DNA of 41,225 nt, taken from contig CAYYOO010000006.1 in NCBI GenBank assembly GCA_964473335.1, forward strand, positions 1 through 41,225, read 5' to 3'. Position 1 is the stretch's first letter. Every line of letters starts with the position of its first letter. The notes beneath the pieces were generated by a model, which saw only the letters and a program-made list of their open reading frames with translations, was not told the DNA's origin and did not search any database. This DNA comes from CAYZTD01 sp964473335. Lineage in GTDB: Archaea > Thermoplasmatota > E2 > DHVEG-1. This document shows positions 7,982 through 16,127 of the stretch, in pieces. A program made the translations under genes and the position numbers.

Positions 7982-10084
7982 TTACATTTCACAACTACCA
8001 TCACTCGGACAACCACCAGAATATTCTGATTCAACATTTATATATTCTCTTCCCTCTTTGGTATCAGCAATATTTAGGACCTGATTTTTCTTGCTTCCAT
8101 ACCTATAGATTGTAATTCCTTTACAATTTAGATCATGAGCCATCAAATATATTTCTTTTACATCATCAACAGATGAATCATGAGGTAAATTTACTGTTTT
8201 GGAAACAGCGTTATCAGTATTTTTTTGAAAAGCTGCCTGTATTTTAAGGTGTGTTATAGGTTTTAAATCAAAGGCTGTTAAAAATATTTTTTTAAGATCA
8301 TCTGGAATTTCTTTAATGCCTTGAACTGAACCCTTTCTTGCGATTTTTTTTATAAGGTCTTTTGAGTAGCTTCCTTTATCTTTTAATTTTTTTTCAAAAA
8401 GAGAGTTTACTTCAAAAAACCTTGTTCCGCCCATAATATTTCTAATAAATGCTACACTAAAAAGAGGTTCAATACCACTTGAGCAATTAGAAATAACACT
8501 GATTGTACCAGTTGGTGCAATTGTTGTGACAGTTGCATTTCTCATATATGAATGAGATTTTTTATAGATGCTTTTTTCAAAATTTGGAAAAGAACCTTTA
8601 ATTTTTGCAATCTCTGAAGATTTCTTTTTTGCTTCTTTGTTAATAAACTTCATAATTTTTTCAGCTGTATCTATTGCTTTTTTAGAATTATATGGTATAT
8701 TAAGTTGAATTAAAAGTTCTGCAAAACCCATCACACCAAGACCAATTTTTCTATTATTCTTAGTGACTCTCTCAATTTCAGGCATAGGATAATCATTTAC
8801 ATCAATAACGTTATCTAAAAAATGAACAGCTATTCTAACAGTTTCTTTGAGTTTATCCCAATCAACATCAGAACTGTCTCTTTTTATCATTTTTGAAAGA
8901 TTAATTGAACCTAGATTACAACTTTCAAATGGCAGGAGAGGTTGCTCAGCACAAGGATTACAAGCTTCAATAATCCCTATTTCAGGTGTTGGATTATACC
9001 TGTTTATTTCATCAAGAAATAAGAGGCCAGGATCACCAGTTTTCCAAGCTTGATAAGTAATTAGATCAAACAATTTTTTTGCTGAAACCTTGTTTGTTTT
9101 TTCATTGTTACGCGGATTAATTAGATTTATTTTTTTATCGTTTTTTACTGCATTTATAAAATCATCTGTAACTGAAACTGAGAGATTAAAATTTTCAAAA
9201 TCTCCTTCTTTTTCTTTTGCAATTATAAATCCTTCAATATCAGGATGATTAAAATCTAAAATCCCCATATTAGCTCCGCGCCGTCTTCCGCCTTGTTTAA
9301 TTACATTTGTTGTTTTATCAAACACCTTCATAAAAGAAACAGGGCCAGAGGCAATTCCCTTAGTTGTTTTCACAATATCTCCTTTAGGTCTTATATTTGA
9401 AAAAGAAAAACCAGTGCCACCGCCTGATTTATGAATCAAAGCCATGTTTTTAACTGAATCAAAGATACTATCAAGTGAATCCTCAACAGGTAAAACAAAA
9501 CATGCTGAAAGCTGCTGAGGTAAATTAAGCCCAGCATTCATAAGAGTCGGTGAATTAGGTAAAAATTCAAGGTTTTTCATCAAATTAAAAAACTTTTTTT
9601 CTGTTTTTTTAACATTTATCTCAGAGTATTTTTCATCCACCTCTGCTACTTTTTTTGCTACTCTTTTAAACATCTCAGAAGGTGTTTCAACAATTTCACC
9701 TTTTTTGTTTTTAGCTAGATACCTTTCTTTTAAAACCTTAATTGAATTAATACTTAATTTAAGATCATCTTTTACACCAAGAATATCTTTTAAATCTCTT
9801 TTCTCAGCATGTCTTTGTCTATAAAGGATATAGGCCTTAGCAGATTTTGATAAATTATTTTTGATTAGTTTTTTTTCAACAATATCTTGAATATCTTCAA
9901 CATTAGGAATTTCGTTTTTTGAATATTTTTTTTCTATTTCATCAACTACTTCATCTGCAATACTATCTGCCTTTTTTGGATTGTCATCAGTAGCACTTAG
10001 TGCTTTTTTAATTGCTTCGGCAATCTTTGATTTTTGAAATTTTTCAATATCTTTATTTCTTTTTCTTACTTTAGTAACTGCCAT
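7982..10084 (-). CDS. nrdJ: Ribonucleotide reductase, class II (adenosylcobalamin-dependent)
   Basis: This protein of about 700 residues has an N-terminal ATP-cone (about 1-95), QQLSACFVLPVEDSLD, the finger-loop NPCAEQPLLPFESCNLG with the thiyl-radical Cys, TIAPTGTISVISNCSSG, and a C-terminal redox tail CPSDGSC. The pattern and the absence of a small-subunit gene point to the B12-dependent class, which makes deoxynucleotides regardless of oxygen. I start it at ATG 10084 (MAVTKVRK), not at the upstream frame opening, since a TATA-like tttaaata and the palindromic element lie upstream of that ATG. It converges on polX with seven bases between stops. Confidence 0.93.
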   Translation of the reverse strand: MAVTKVRKRNKDIEKFQKSKIAEAIKKALSATDDNPKKADSIADEVVDEIEKKYSKNEIPNVEDIQDIVEKKLIKNNLSKSAKAYILYRQRHAEKRDLKDILGVKDDLKLSINSIKVLKERYLAKNKKGEIVETPSEMFKRVAKKVAEVDEKYSEINVKKTEKKFFNLMKNLEFLPNSPTLMNAGLNLPQQLSACFVLPVEDSLDSIFDSVKNMALIHKSGGGTGFSFSNIRPKGDIVKTTKGIASGPVSFMKVFDKTTNVIKQGGRRRGANMGILDFNHPDIEGFIIAKEKEGDFENFNLSVSVTDDFINAVKNDKKINLINPRNNEKTNKVSAKKLFDLITYQAWKTGDPGLLFLDEINRYNPTPEIGIIEACNPCAEQPLLPFESCNLGSINLSKMIKRDSSDVDWDKLKETVRIAVHFLDNVIDVNDYPMPEIERVTKNNRKIGLGVMGFAELLIQLNIPYNSKKAIDTAEKIMKFINKEAKKKSSEIAKIKGSFPNFEKSIYKKSHSYMRNATVTTIAPTGTISVISNCSSGIEPLFSVAFIRNIMGGTRFFEVNSLFEKKLKDKGSYSKDLIKKIARKGSVQGIKEIPDDLKKIFLTAFDLKPITHLKIQAAFQKNTDNAVSKTVNLPHDSSVDDVKEIYLMAHDLNCKGITIYRYGSKKNQVLNIADTKEGREYINVESEYSGGCPSDGSCEM

Positions 10085-10137
10085 ATTAATAATCAATAAA
10101 ATAAGACAGACGTATTTAAAAAGCATTACTAGCATTA

Positions 10138-10152
10138 AACTTAAAAATAGTT
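10138..10152 (-). promoter_or_regulatory. Palindromic promoter element AACT-N7-AGTT
   Basis: A perfect copy, 53 bases before the ribonucleotide reductase ATG, with a TATA-like tttaaata (about 10112-10119) between site and start. Confidence 0.55.
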
Positions 10153-10170
10153 AAAAAATTGTTAAAAAAG

Positions 10171-10818
10171 TCAATGACCATATTTTCCAACTAAAGGAAC
10201 AAAAGCACATCCTCCAAGACTCTTAGTAGATGTTTTTCCATCTTTTTTTTCAAATCTTTTAAGCTCACAAAACATTCTACCAACTGGAATTAATAATTTA
10301 CCAGGGTCTTTTAATTGATCAATCAAAGGTTTTGGAATATCTGGAGCAGCACAGGTAACATATATACGATCATATGGTTGATATTCTGCTAAACCCCCAG
10401 ATCCATCACCTACTTCAACTGTAACATTTTTAATATTAGCATTTTTCAAATTATTTCTAGCTCTTTCTGCAAGATTTTCATATCTTTCAATAGAATATAC
10501 ATGGCCTTTTTCACCAATTATATTACTAATGATTGCTGCATGATAGCCTGAGCCGGTACCAATTTCAAGTATTTTTTGACCGGGTTTTAAATCTAATTCT
10601 TCACACATAATAGCAATCATATGAGGTGCTGAAATAGTCTGTCCGCTACCAATTTCCATGGGTGAATCAATATAGGCTCTGTTCTTAACTCTATCAGGGA
10701 CAAAATTCTCTCTAGGTACTTCTAAAAAAGCATTTTTTACAATATCCATTTTGATATAATTTAATCGTTCTAACTTCTCCGCTAAATTAATTCTTTTATT
10801 TTTAAATTCATCATTCAT
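10171..10818 (-). CDS. pcm: Protein-L-isoaspartate O-methyltransferase
   Basis: This 215-residue SAM-dependent enzyme repairs isoaspartyl residues in aged proteins. Recognisable are VPRENFVPD, the family hallmark GSGQTISAPHM, and the SAM-binding LEIGTGSGYHAA. The C-terminus VPLVGKYGH is typical. I chose ATG at 10818 rather than the TTG three codons upstream because a TATA-like ttataaat sits about 25 bases upstream of it, suggesting a leaderless start. The upstream region is shared divergently with ligA and contains an AACT-N8-AGTT variant (10874-10889) of the window's palindromic element. Reductase and methyltransferase genes run in the same direction but have separate promoters. Confidence 0.93.
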   Translation of the reverse strand: MNDEFKNKRINLAEKLERLNYIKMDIVKNAFLEVPRENFVPDRVKNRAYIDSPMEIGSGQTISAPHMIAIMCEELDLKPGQKILEIGTGSGYHAAIISNIIGEKGHVYSIERYENLAERARNNLKNANIKNVTVEVGDGSGGLAEYQPYDRIYVTCAAPDIPKPLIDQLKDPGKLLIPVGRMFCELKRFEKKDGKTSTKSLGGCAFVPLVGKYGH

Positions 10819-10966
10819 TTCTATCAAAAATGTTTTACTTATTTATAAAAATAGGTTAAAAATGATTAAAATAAACTTTGAAAATAGTTATTTAAATCGA
10901 TTTTAACTTATTATTTACTTATTTTCGAATCAATTTATTATAAAAAAATCTAGTAATTATTAAAAA

Positions 10967-12970
10967 ATGAATAAAGAAAAAGCAAAAGAAAAAATAAAAA
11001 AACTTAGGGAAAAAATCCGCCATCACGATTATCTTTACTATGTAAAAAACGAACCTGTAATTTCTGATAAAAAATACGATAAACTTGTAGAAAAACTGGA
11101 AAAAATAGAAGAAAAATATCCTGATCTAGTTACACCTGATTCTCCGACACAGAGAGTAGGTGCAGAGCCTGCAGAAGAATTTGAAGAAGTAGAACATGTT
11201 AAACCTATGTTATCACTTGATACTGGAGAAAAAGACGAGGTAAAAGATTTCGATAAAAGAATGAAAAGAGAACTTAATACAAAAAAAATTGATTATACAG
11301 TTGAACCGAAATTAGATGGATTAAGTGTGGAACTAATCTATGAAAATGGTAAATATATGAGAGGTTCAACTAGAGGAAATGGAGAGATAGGTGAAGATGT
11401 TACTGAAAACATTAAAACAATAAAACCAGTTCCATTAAAACTTCGTTCAAAAGAAATAGACATACCAGAGAAACTAGCAGTCAGAGGCGAAGTTATTATG
11501 TTCATTGAAGACTTTGAAAAATATAATAAAGAAAGAGTAGAACAAGGAAAAGAATCAATGGCTAATCCACGAAATGCTGCAGCAGGATCACTTAGACGAT
11601 TGGATCCAAAGGAAACTTCAAAACGCCCTCTGAATATATTTTTTTATGAAGTAATGAACTATGATGCAAATGATATTGATTTTGATAATCAAAAAGAGGC
11701 AATAAAGAATTTAGAAAAATGGGGATTAAAAACAAACCCAAAGATAGAGCATGTAAAAAATATCGATGATGCAATCAAATATCATGAAAAAATGGAAGAA
11801 AAACGAGAAAAACTAGAATATGAAATAGATGGAATAGTAATTAAAGTAAACAAATTTGAATTCCAAGAAAAAATAGGGGTTAAATCTAGCTCACCGAGAT
11901 GGGCTATTGCTTATAAATTTCCACCACGAAAAGAGGAAACTCAAATTCTAGATATCGTAGTACAGGTTGGAAGAAGAGGAACACTTACACCAGTTGCTCT
12001 TTTAAAACCAGTTGATGTTCAAGGAGTTACAGTTTCAAGAGCGACACTTCATAATGAAGAGTACATCAAAGAAAAAGATATCAAAATAAAAGACTGGGTA
12101 AAAATAGTTCGTGCGGGAGATGTAATTCCTGAAGTAAAAGAGGTAACTAAAAAGAAACGAGAGGGTAAAGAAAAAAAAATTGAAATGCCAAATAAATGTC
12201 CAGTATGTAAAAGTAAAGTAGTAAAAGAAGGAGCATACTATAGATGTACAAATGGCCTTGCATGCCCTGCTCAACTAAAAAGAACAATCGAACATTTTGC
12301 ATCTAAGGGCGCTATGGATATAGATGGACTTGGTGGAAAAACAATTGATTCATTAGTTGATAATGATTTAGTAGAAAGAATTAGTGATATCTATAGATTA
12401 AAAAAAGATGATCTTTTAAAACTTGATCGATTTGCAGATAAATCTGCTAAGAATCTATTAGATGCAATTGAAGATAGTAAAGATAAAAATCTAACTAGAT
12501 TAGTGTATGGTTTAGGTATAGCAGAAGTTGGAAAACATGTTGCTAGGTTGCTAATTAAAAAATTTAAAAATATCGACGAAATATTAAAAGCGGATAAATC
12601 AGATTTATTAGAAATTGAAGAAATAGGGCCTGAAATTGCACAAAATATAATCAATTTTTCAAAAGAAGAAAAAAACAGAAAAGAAATAAAGGAATTAAAG
12701 AAACTTGGAGTAAGTTTCAAACCAGAGAAAATCAGTGGTAAATTAGAAGGAAAAAGATTTGTTTTTACCGGCGCACTTGATGATTATACAAGAACTGAAG
12801 CAAAAGAAATTGTAGAAAATAAAGGTGGAGAAGCAACAGGTAGTGTCAGTGAAAAAGTAGATTATGTTGTAGTAGGAGATGACCCAGGTAGTAAATTAGA
12901 TGAAGCAAAAAATTTAGGTTTAAATATAATTAAAGAAAAAAAGTTTAAAAAATTGATAGATGAAAAATAA
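10967..12970 (+). CDS. ligA: NAD+-dependent DNA ligase
   Basis: This 667-residue protein has the complete LigA architecture: domain Ia with HHDYLYYV for NMN/NAD+ binding, adenylation motif KLDGLS with nucleophile K115, OB fold, a zinc finger starting CPVCKSK and closing with CTNGLACPAQ, helix-hairpin-helix repeats (LDRFADKSAKNLL, LEIEEIGPEIAQNI) and a C-terminal BRCT domain (about 590-667). It seals nicks using NAD+. Most archaea rely on ATP-dependent ligase; LigA in archaea is known mainly from haloarchaea and a few other groups and is regarded as acquired from bacteria. Its base and codon use look like its neighbours, so transfer, if any, is old. Confidence 0.96.
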   Translation: MNKEKAKEKIKKLREKIRHHDYLYYVKNEPVISDKKYDKLVEKLEKIEEKYPDLVTPDSPTQRVGAEPAEEFEEVEHVKPMLSLDTGEKDEVKDFDKRMKRELNTKKIDYTVEPKLDGLSVELIYENGKYMRGSTRGNGEIGEDVTENIKTIKPVPLKLRSKEIDIPEKLAVRGEVIMFIEDFEKYNKERVEQGKESMANPRNAAAGSLRRLDPKETSKRPLNIFFYEVMNYDANDIDFDNQKEAIKNLEKWGLKTNPKIEHVKNIDDAIKYHEKMEEKREKLEYEIDGIVIKVNKFEFQEKIGVKSSSPRWAIAYKFPPRKEETQILDIVVQVGRRGTLTPVALLKPVDVQGVTVSRATLHNEEYIKEKDIKIKDWVKIVRAGDVIPEVKEVTKKKREGKEKKIEMPNKCPVCKSKVVKEGAYYRCTNGLACPAQLKRTIEHFASKGAMDIDGLGGKTIDSLVDNDLVERISDIYRLKKDDLLKLDRFADKSAKNLLDAIEDSKDKNLTRLVYGLGIAEVGKHVARLLIKKFKNIDEILKADKSDLLEIEEIGPEIAQNIINFSKEEKNRKEIKELKKLGVSFKPEKISGKLEGKRFVFTGALDDYTRTEAKEIVENKGGEATGSVSEKVDYVVVGDDPGSKLDEAKNLGLNIIKEKKFKKLIDEK

Positions 12971-13073
12971 AAAAGATTTAAAAATTCCACATTTTTAAAT
13001 TATTATTAATGTGTTTTTTAGTCATGGTTAAATAAGATATTTTTAGTATTTATAAAATTGAGAGTTAATGAAT

Positions 13074-13220
13074 ATGATTCGCATAGATCGAGAACTCATT
13101 GCAATATTAGCAATAATATTTGGGATATTGATAATTGCAATACCTGAACTTATTGCTTATCTGATCGGAGGATATTTATTATTATTTGGTATTTTTACGA
13201 TTTTAGGTAAAAAATTATAA
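13074..13220 (+). CDS. DUF3096-like two-helix membrane protein
   Basis: This 48-residue protein reads RELIAILAIIFGILIIAIPE, then LIAYLIGGYLLLFGIFTIL: two membrane helices separated by a short Pro-containing turn, matching the small DUF3096 family. The ATG at 13074 is about 20 bases after the TATA-like tatttataaaa and is probably leaderless; an ATG at 13068 would add two residues. Its stop lies 13 bases before the ChaB gene, whose ribosome binding site follows directly, so the two are likely co-transcribed. Function unknown. Confidence 0.72.
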   Translation: MIRIDRELIAILAIIFGILIIAIPELIAYLIGGYLLLFGIFTILGKKL

Positions 13221-13233
13221 TGGAGAAAAAAAC

Positions 13234-13458
13234 ATGCCATATGATACAGTAGATGAATTGCCTAAACAGGTTCGAAATTCACTACCTGAAAAAGCTCAAA
13301 AAATATTCAAAGAAGCATTTAATAACGCTTGGAGTCAATATAGCGATCCTGAAAAGAGAAGAGGAGATGCCAGTCAAGAAGAAGTAGCAAATCGTGTTGC
13401 TTGGTCTGCTGTTAAAAAAAAATATGAAAAGAAAAATGATGAATGGGTTAAAAAATAA
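13234..13458 (+). CDS. chaB: ChaB-family protein
   Basis: This 74-residue protein matches the whole length of the ChaB family: MPYDTVDELPKQVRNSLP, then QKIFKEAFNNAWSQY, a Ser/Asp-rich loop and EEVANRVAWSAVKKKYEK. ChaB was named as a putative regulator of the ChaA cation antiporter in bacteria, but the family is widespread in haloarchaea and other archaea where its role is unclear. GGAG eight to nine bases upstream supports the start. It sits within a run of tiny genes, several encoding membrane proteins, with no transporter adjacent. Confidence 0.88.
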   Translation: MPYDTVDELPKQVRNSLPEKAQKIFKEAFNNAWSQYSDPEKRRGDASQEEVANRVAWSAVKKKYEKKNDEWVKK

Positions 13459-13477
13459 ACATATGGAAGGTATAAAA

Positions 13478-13819
13478 ATGAAAAGAAATATTTGGGTAAT
13501 TATAGCTTTTCTAACATTGATATTAGTTGCTTTTACCGGCTGCATGGATGAAAAAAGCAAATTTATAGGTACTTGGGAATCAGAAGGTGGAGGAACTACA
13601 CTTGATTTTGATGAAGATAATACTGTTAGTATAACTGGTGAAGGCCCTTTAGGAAATGTTGAACTAACAGGTAATTTTGAATATTCAGTAGGTGAAAATG
13701 AGATAACTTTTTCATCTGGATCTATTGGAATAACTTTGAACTATAACTTTCCTGAATCAGATGAACTTGTATTAAGTAATGATCAAGGTGATTCTGTAAC
13801 ATTTATGAAAAAATACTAA
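13478..13819 (+). CDS. Putative lipoprotein with a lipocalin-like C-terminal domain
   Basis: This 113-residue protein starts with a basic stretch MKRNIW, a hydrophobic helix and a lipobox LVAFTGC, so it is probably exported and lipid-anchored through that Cys. After it comes KFIGTWESEGG and a series of short beta strands (TTLDFDEDNTVSIT, NFEYSVGENEITFS, ELVLSN) resembling the small beta-barrel domains often annotated lipocalin-like. I use ATG at 13478 with GGAAGG upstream; the reading frame also contains earlier starts that overlap ChaB. Similar small lipoproteins are common in low-GC euryarchaeal genomes. Ligand unknown. Confidence 0.7.
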   Translation: MKRNIWVIIAFLTLILVAFTGCMDEKSKFIGTWESEGGGTTLDFDEDNTVSITGEGPLGNVELTGNFEYSVGENEITFSSGSIGITLNYNFPESDELVLSNDQGDSVTFMKKY

Positions 13820-13846
13820 ATATTACATAATAGGAGTTAAAAATAT

Positions 13847-14026
13847 ATGATATTAGGTTTAATAGATTTAACATGGCCCATTATTCTTATTGTAATAATA
13901 ATTGCTGCAATTATTGGATGGTATCTACTAAAGTTTGCAATTTGGATACTTATTGTAATAATACTTACTGTATTGATATTTGCAGGTCTTGATTTTGTTT
14001 TTGGATTTATATCAAGTTTATTCTAA
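13847..14026 (+). CDS. Small hydrophobic membrane protein
   Basis: This 59-residue protein is almost wholly hydrophobic, with two membrane helices: PIILIVIIIAAIIGWYLL and AIWILIVIILTVLIFAGL, then a short amphipathic end. GGAG ten bases before the ATG supports translation. It follows the lipoprotein gene after 27 bases and is probably last in the run of small genes; eight T residues follow the stop. I do not recognise a family. Confidence 0.6.
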   Translation: MILGLIDLTWPIILIVIIIAAIIGWYLLKFAIWILIVIILTVLIFAGLDFVFGFISSLF

Positions 14027-14032
14027 TAAAAA

Positions 14033-14040
14033 TTTTTTTT
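14033..14040 (+). terminator. Oligo-T terminator
   Basis: Eight T residues just after the small membrane protein stop codon; archaeal RNA polymerase commonly terminates at such T runs without a stem. Confidence 0.45.
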
Positions 14041-14053
14041 CAAACTATATTAT

Positions 14054-14068
14054 AACTAATTTTTAGTT
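14054..14068 (+). promoter_or_regulatory. Palindromic promoter element AACT-N7-AGTT
   Basis: A perfect copy, ending 44 bases before the first base of the structured RNA stem at 14113. An AT-rich gaataaaata (about 14080-14089) lies between and is placed as a TATA box. Confidence 0.55.
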
Positions 14069-14111
14069 AATATTAAGTTAGAATAAAATAAACAAAACTT
14101 TTATTGTATTT

Positions 14112-14191
14112 TGAAAAGACGGGTGGAGGTGAGAAGAAACTTCCAAGGAAGGATCCTTTAATTGGTTCTTCTGAAAAAGCCCGTCTTTTCA
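14112..14191 (+). ncRNA. Structured RNA or 5' leader with long closing stem
   Basis: GAAAAGACGGG (14113-14123) pairs perfectly with CCCGTCTTTTC (14180-14190), plus one flanking T-A pair. Inside, AGAAGAA (14132-14138) pairs with TTCTTCT (14166-14172), and AAGGA (14145-14149) with TCCTT (14154-14158) closes an AGGA loop. The internal loop carries GGAGGTGA (14125-14132), a perfect complement to the usual archaeal 16S 3' end, yet no start codon is suitably placed. The palindromic element and TATA upstream predict a transcript starting at the stem. No T run follows, so it may be either an independent RNA or the leader of the phosphoribosyltransferase gene 34 bases downstream. Confidence 0.6.
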
Positions 14192-14224
14192 TCTTTATGA
14201 TTCTAATAGGAATGATCGGCTAAG

Positions 14225-14854
14225 ATGTTTAAAGATAGAAAAGATGCTGGAAAAAAACTTGCTGAGAAATTAAAAAAATATGAAAAGAAGGAGGTAATAG
14301 TGCTTGCAATTCCACGCGGTGGTGTAGAAGTTGCTTTTCATGTTGCAAAAAAACTCAATTCAGATTTTTCTTTGATAATTACTAGAAAACTCCCATTTCC
14401 AGATAATCCAGAATCAGGATTTGGTGCAATAGCTGAAGATGGTAGTACATATTTAAATAAAGAAGCAAGTAGATGGCTAGAAGAAGATAGAATAAATGAA
14501 ATTATCGAACAACAAAAACGAGAAATAGATAGACGGAAGAAAAATTTGAGAGTAAGTAGATCTATTCCTAATATCAAAAATAAGACTGTAATACTTGTAG
14601 ATGATGGTATTGCAATGGGATCAACTATGACAGCTAGTATAAAGATGTGTAAGAAAAGAAATCCAGAAAAATTAATTGTTGCTTCACCGGTATCAAGTTC
14701 CAGTGTGGAAAAAAAATTAAATTATATGGTTGATGAGACAGTAATTCTTAAAAAACCAACTTTTTTTAGGGCGGTAGCTCAAGTTTATGAAAATTGGTAT
14801 GATGTACCTGATAGTGAAGTAATTGAGATTTTAAATAAATTTAACACAAAATAA
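14225..14854 (+). CDS. Phosphoribosyltransferase-family protein
   Basis: This 209-residue protein starts MFKDRKDAGKKLAEKL, has AIPRGGVEVA early, FGAIAEDG in the middle, and the PRPP-binding loop VILVDDGIAMGSTM followed by ASPVSS. It belongs to a family of stand-alone type I phosphoribosyltransferases common in bacteria and archaea, often beside hydrolases, whose substrate is unknown; nucleobase salvage or a PRPP-sensing role are possible. It starts 34 bases after a structured RNA that could be its regulatory leader. No strong ribosome binding site is visible before the ATG. Confidence 0.85.
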   Translation: MFKDRKDAGKKLAEKLKKYEKKEVIVLAIPRGGVEVAFHVAKKLNSDFSLIITRKLPFPDNPESGFGAIAEDGSTYLNKEASRWLEEDRINEIIEQQKREIDRRKKNLRVSRSIPNIKNKTVILVDDGIAMGSTMTASIKMCKKRNPEKLIVASPVSSSSVEKKLNYMVDETVILKKPTFFRAVAQVYENWYDVPDSEVIEILNKFNTK

Positions 14855-14870
14855 TTTTTTAGGATATAAC

Positions 14871-15323
14871 ATGGACAAAAAATTTGATACATACTGGTTA
14901 AAAATAAAAAAATTCTTTAGATATATAATTTCTTCAGAAAAAATCGTTAAACTATCAAAAATAAAAATTACAAAAGTAAAAATAAAATCATTTATCATAG
15001 CTGTGATTGGATTTATTTTATCACCTCTAAGTTGGTGGAATGATTTATTTGTAAACATTCCGTTGGCATATTTATTTGCAATTCCCTTCGGGTATATTTC
15101 AAATGATTACTTTCTACCAGCAATGGTTGCTGGTTACTGGATTACAAATATTATTGGATTTATAATGTTACATATAGGATTATTTGGAATGTTTAAAAAA
15201 GAAAAAAAGAAATATTCAAAAAAACAATTAATTCAGGATATAGTAATTTCAATAGCCTATACAGTTGTAGTAGTATTATTAGTACAAATTGAAATATTAA
15301 GGTTACCGAGCCAGTATTTTTAG
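14871..15323 (+). CDS. Polytopic membrane protein of unknown function
   Basis: This 150-residue protein has a basic N-terminal region (about 1-40, rich in Lys) followed by three or four membrane helices: SFIIAVIGFILSPLSWW, LAYLFAIPFGYI, VAGYWITNIIGFIMLHIGLF and, after a basic loop, DIVISIAYTVVVVLLVQ. The segment SPLSWWNDLFVNIPLAY probably forms a re-entrant or interfacial loop. It begins 16 bases after the phosphoribosyltransferase stop, so co-transcription is likely. Similar small proteins exist in other archaea but I cannot name a function. Confidence 0.7.
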   Translation: MDKKFDTYWLKIKKFFRYIISSEKIVKLSKIKITKVKIKSFIIAVIGFILSPLSWWNDLFVNIPLAYLFAIPFGYISNDYFLPAMVAGYWITNIIGFIMLHIGLFGMFKKEKKKYSKKQLIQDIVISIAYTVVVVLLVQIEILRLPSQYF

Positions 15324-15353
15324 TGAAAAAAATTAAACTAATATGATAAAATC

Positions 15354-15362
15354 TTTTTTTTT
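15354..15362 (+). terminator. Oligo-T terminator
   Basis: Nine T residues 31 bases after the membrane protein stop, before the next promoter. Confidence 0.45.
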
Positions 15363-15385
15363 CATTTATATTTAATTTATTTTAA

Positions 15386-15400
15386 AACCATATTTTAGTT
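15386..15400 (+). promoter_or_regulatory. Palindromic promoter element, near-perfect copy
   Basis: AACC-N7-AGTT, seven of eight arm bases, ending 31 bases before the ATG of the interrupted PEBP gene; a TATA-like ttatatttt lies between. Confidence 0.4.
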
Positions 15401-15431
15401 ATACTATTATATTTTATTTATCTGTATCAAT

Positions 15432-15878
15432 ATGGTGTAAAAGATTAGAATATCTTGCTCAAAATTTGAAAACGGGAAAAAAATTCCAAAAAAATATACT
15501 TGTGATGGAAAAGACATAAGTCCACCTTTAGAAATAAATGACATCCCTGGAGATACTGAGTCTTTAGCATTAATTGTAGATGATCCAGATGCACCAAATG
15601 GCACATTTACTCATTGGATAGTTTGGAATATTCCGCCAAAAAATAAAATCAAAGAAAAAGCTAGTCCTGGTAAAGAAGGTTTAAATGATTTTAAAGAGTC
15701 AAATTATAGAGGGCCTTGCCCTCCATCAGGTGAACACAGATATTATTTTAAATTATATGCATTAAATAAAAAGGTGTTAGACCTAGATGAAAAAACAACT
15801 CGGGAGAAATTATTTCCTGAAATTGAAGACCATATAATTGACTCTTGTAATACAATGGGAAAATACAGAAGGGAATAA
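15432..15878 (+). pseudogene. PEBP/YbhB-family gene with stop at codon 3
   Basis: From codon 4 to the final TAA the frame is open and encodes a complete phosphatidylethanolamine-binding-protein-like domain: KKYTCDGKDISPPLE, LIVDDPDAP, THWIVWNIPP and GPCPPSGEHRYYF. But the only plausible start reads ATG GTG TAA AAG ATT, so TAA at 15438-15440 interrupts it. A single T-to-A change would restore MVKKIRISCSKFENG, like the intact paralogue at 17695. Options are a recent nonsense mutation, a sequence error, or initiation at a non-standard AUU/AUA (15444 or 15450). The body shows no other damage, so any inactivation is recent. TATA and palindrome are still in place. Confidence 0.75.
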
Positions 15879-15906
15879 TATTAAAAATTGTAGGAGGTGA
15901 ATGATA

Positions 15907-16110
15907 ATGACGGTATATAAAATAATTAATGTAGTAGCAGAATCAAATAATAGTTTTTCTGATGCAGTACAAAACGCTGTAGACAAAGCTTCAAAAACTG
16001 TTGAAAAAATAAAGTATGCAGAAATTGAAAGATTTACAGCTAAACTAGATGAAAACAAGGTTGTTTCTTACAGAGTTGAAGTCAAAATATCATTTGAAGT
16101 TGAAACATAA
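15907..16110 (+). CDS. Dodecin-like protein
   Basis: This 67-residue protein has the full dodecin fold pattern: VYKIINVVAESNNSFSDAV, QNAVDKASKTVEKI and YRVEVKISFEVE. Dodecins form hollow dodecamers that store flavins or CoA. The flavin-stacking Trp of halophilic dodecin (VWAEV) is Tyr here (IKYAEI) and the flavin-contacting Gln (TYQ) is Arg (SYR), a pattern closer to the calcium-dodecin subtype of mycobacteria, so flavin binding is doubtful. A strong AGGAGGTGA at 15892-15900 sits nine bases before ATG 15907 but only three before ATG 15901, which decides the start. It follows the interrupted PEBP gene by 28 bases. Confidence 0.85.
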   Translation: MTVYKIINVVAESNNSFSDAVQNAVDKASKTVEKIKYAEIERFTAKLDENKVVSYRVEVKISFEVET

Positions 16111-16127
16111 TAATAGGGGGAGAAGAC

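Noticed and set aside
14129..14161. A GTG-started 10-codon ORF inside the structured RNA
   Set aside because: The GGAGGTGA overlaps the GTG itself, leaving no spacing for a ribosome binding site, and the peptide is too short to assess.
14125..14174. A kink-turn in the internal loop of the RNA at 14112
   Set aside because: GA dinucleotides occur on both strands, but they do not line up as tandem G-A pairs next to the middle helix.
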